A DNA stretch of 5,015 bases. Origin: Planctomycetales bacterium. GTDB lineage: Bacteria > 4484-113 > JAFGCY01. A program made the translations under genes and the position numbers. Every line of letters begins with the position of its first letter. Positions within the stretch are counted from its first letter, which is position 1. Location: the NCBI GenBank assembly GCA_024645305.1, contig JAHEFU010000207.1, positions 1-5,015 on the forward strand, read 5' to 3'. Under the pieces are notes generated by a model, which ran no database searches, was not told the DNA's origin, and saw only the letters and a program-made list of their open reading frames with translations. This document shows positions 4,989 to 5,015 of this stretch, in pieces.

Positions 4989-5015
4989 CTCCAAACTCCA
5001 TCCTGTCTACAGGTT

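Larger units (their letters stand above)
4571..5015. other. 445-bp non-coding region rich in inverted repeats
   Basis: No reading frame here has a signal, motif or composition like a protein; a 66-codon minus-strand frame (4897-4697) runs straight through the hairpins and looks accidental. The region contains dyads at 4602-4620, 4638-4675, 4652-4682, 4766-4808, 4868-4926, 4898-4918 and 4969-4988. A 17-bp imperfect direct repeat (4637-4653 and 4829-4845, 14 of 17 matches around GAATAGTC) is also present. The spacing could reflect a structured RNA, a remnant of a small repeat element, or gene-end structures. I recognise none of the common RNA families or riboswitches in it. Confidence 0.6.

Noticed and set aside
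4571..5015. Known RNAs (tRNA, 4.5S, RNase P, tmRNA, common riboswitches)
   Set aside because: None of the diagnostic core sequences of these families could be found on either strand by eye.

Overview
The window reads as chromosomal DNA of a Gram-negative bacterium of fairly high G+C content. It holds an LpxL/HtrB-type lipid A acyltransferase, a lipoprotein with a clear lipobox, and a signal-peptide-bearing protein that looks like an outer-membrane beta-barrel. All three fit a two-membrane proteobacterium. A gammaproteobacterium is my guess, but no lineage marker such as rRNA, tRNA or a ribosomal protein is present. No insertion sequence, integrase, CRISPR array or defence cassette is visible.

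Layout. Positions 1-2416 carry a leftward (minus-strand) group of three genes. In transcription order these are a CPBP-type intramembrane protease (2416-1673), a secreted beta-barrel-like protein with a long acidic tail (1592-78), and the first 27 codons of a further exported or membrane protein (81-1, running off the window). The last two overlap by the classic ATGA stop/start. A TATAAT box and a good Shine-Dalgarno lie in the 80-bp gap before the barrel gene, so that gene may also have its own promoter. Rightward genes begin at about 2457 with the LpxL-like acyltransferase (GTG start, 309 aa), divergent from the protease gene across about 40 bp. After a 212-bp spacer containing a perfect 9-bp dyad comes an outer-membrane-type lipoprotein (3599-4570). 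It combines a carboxypeptidase-regulatory-like domain, Ca-binding-like Asp motifs, a DUF5666-like domain and an Asp/Gly/Ser repeat tail.

Positions 4571-5015 (445 bp) hold no credible gene. They are dense in inverted repeats, including a two-tier hairpin followed by a T-rich run at 4766-4820 that looks like a terminator for rightward transcription.

The theme is the cell envelope: lipid A or lysophospholipid acylation, an outer-membrane barrel, a surface or periplasmic lipoprotein, and a membrane protease. Nothing in the sequence proves that they act in one pathway. I see no convincing new system. The points most worth a second look are the structured intergenic region at 4571-5015, the barrel gene's internal Cys cluster and acidic tail, the dyad upstream of the lipoprotein gene, and the DNA-level repeat that builds the Asp-rich tail.
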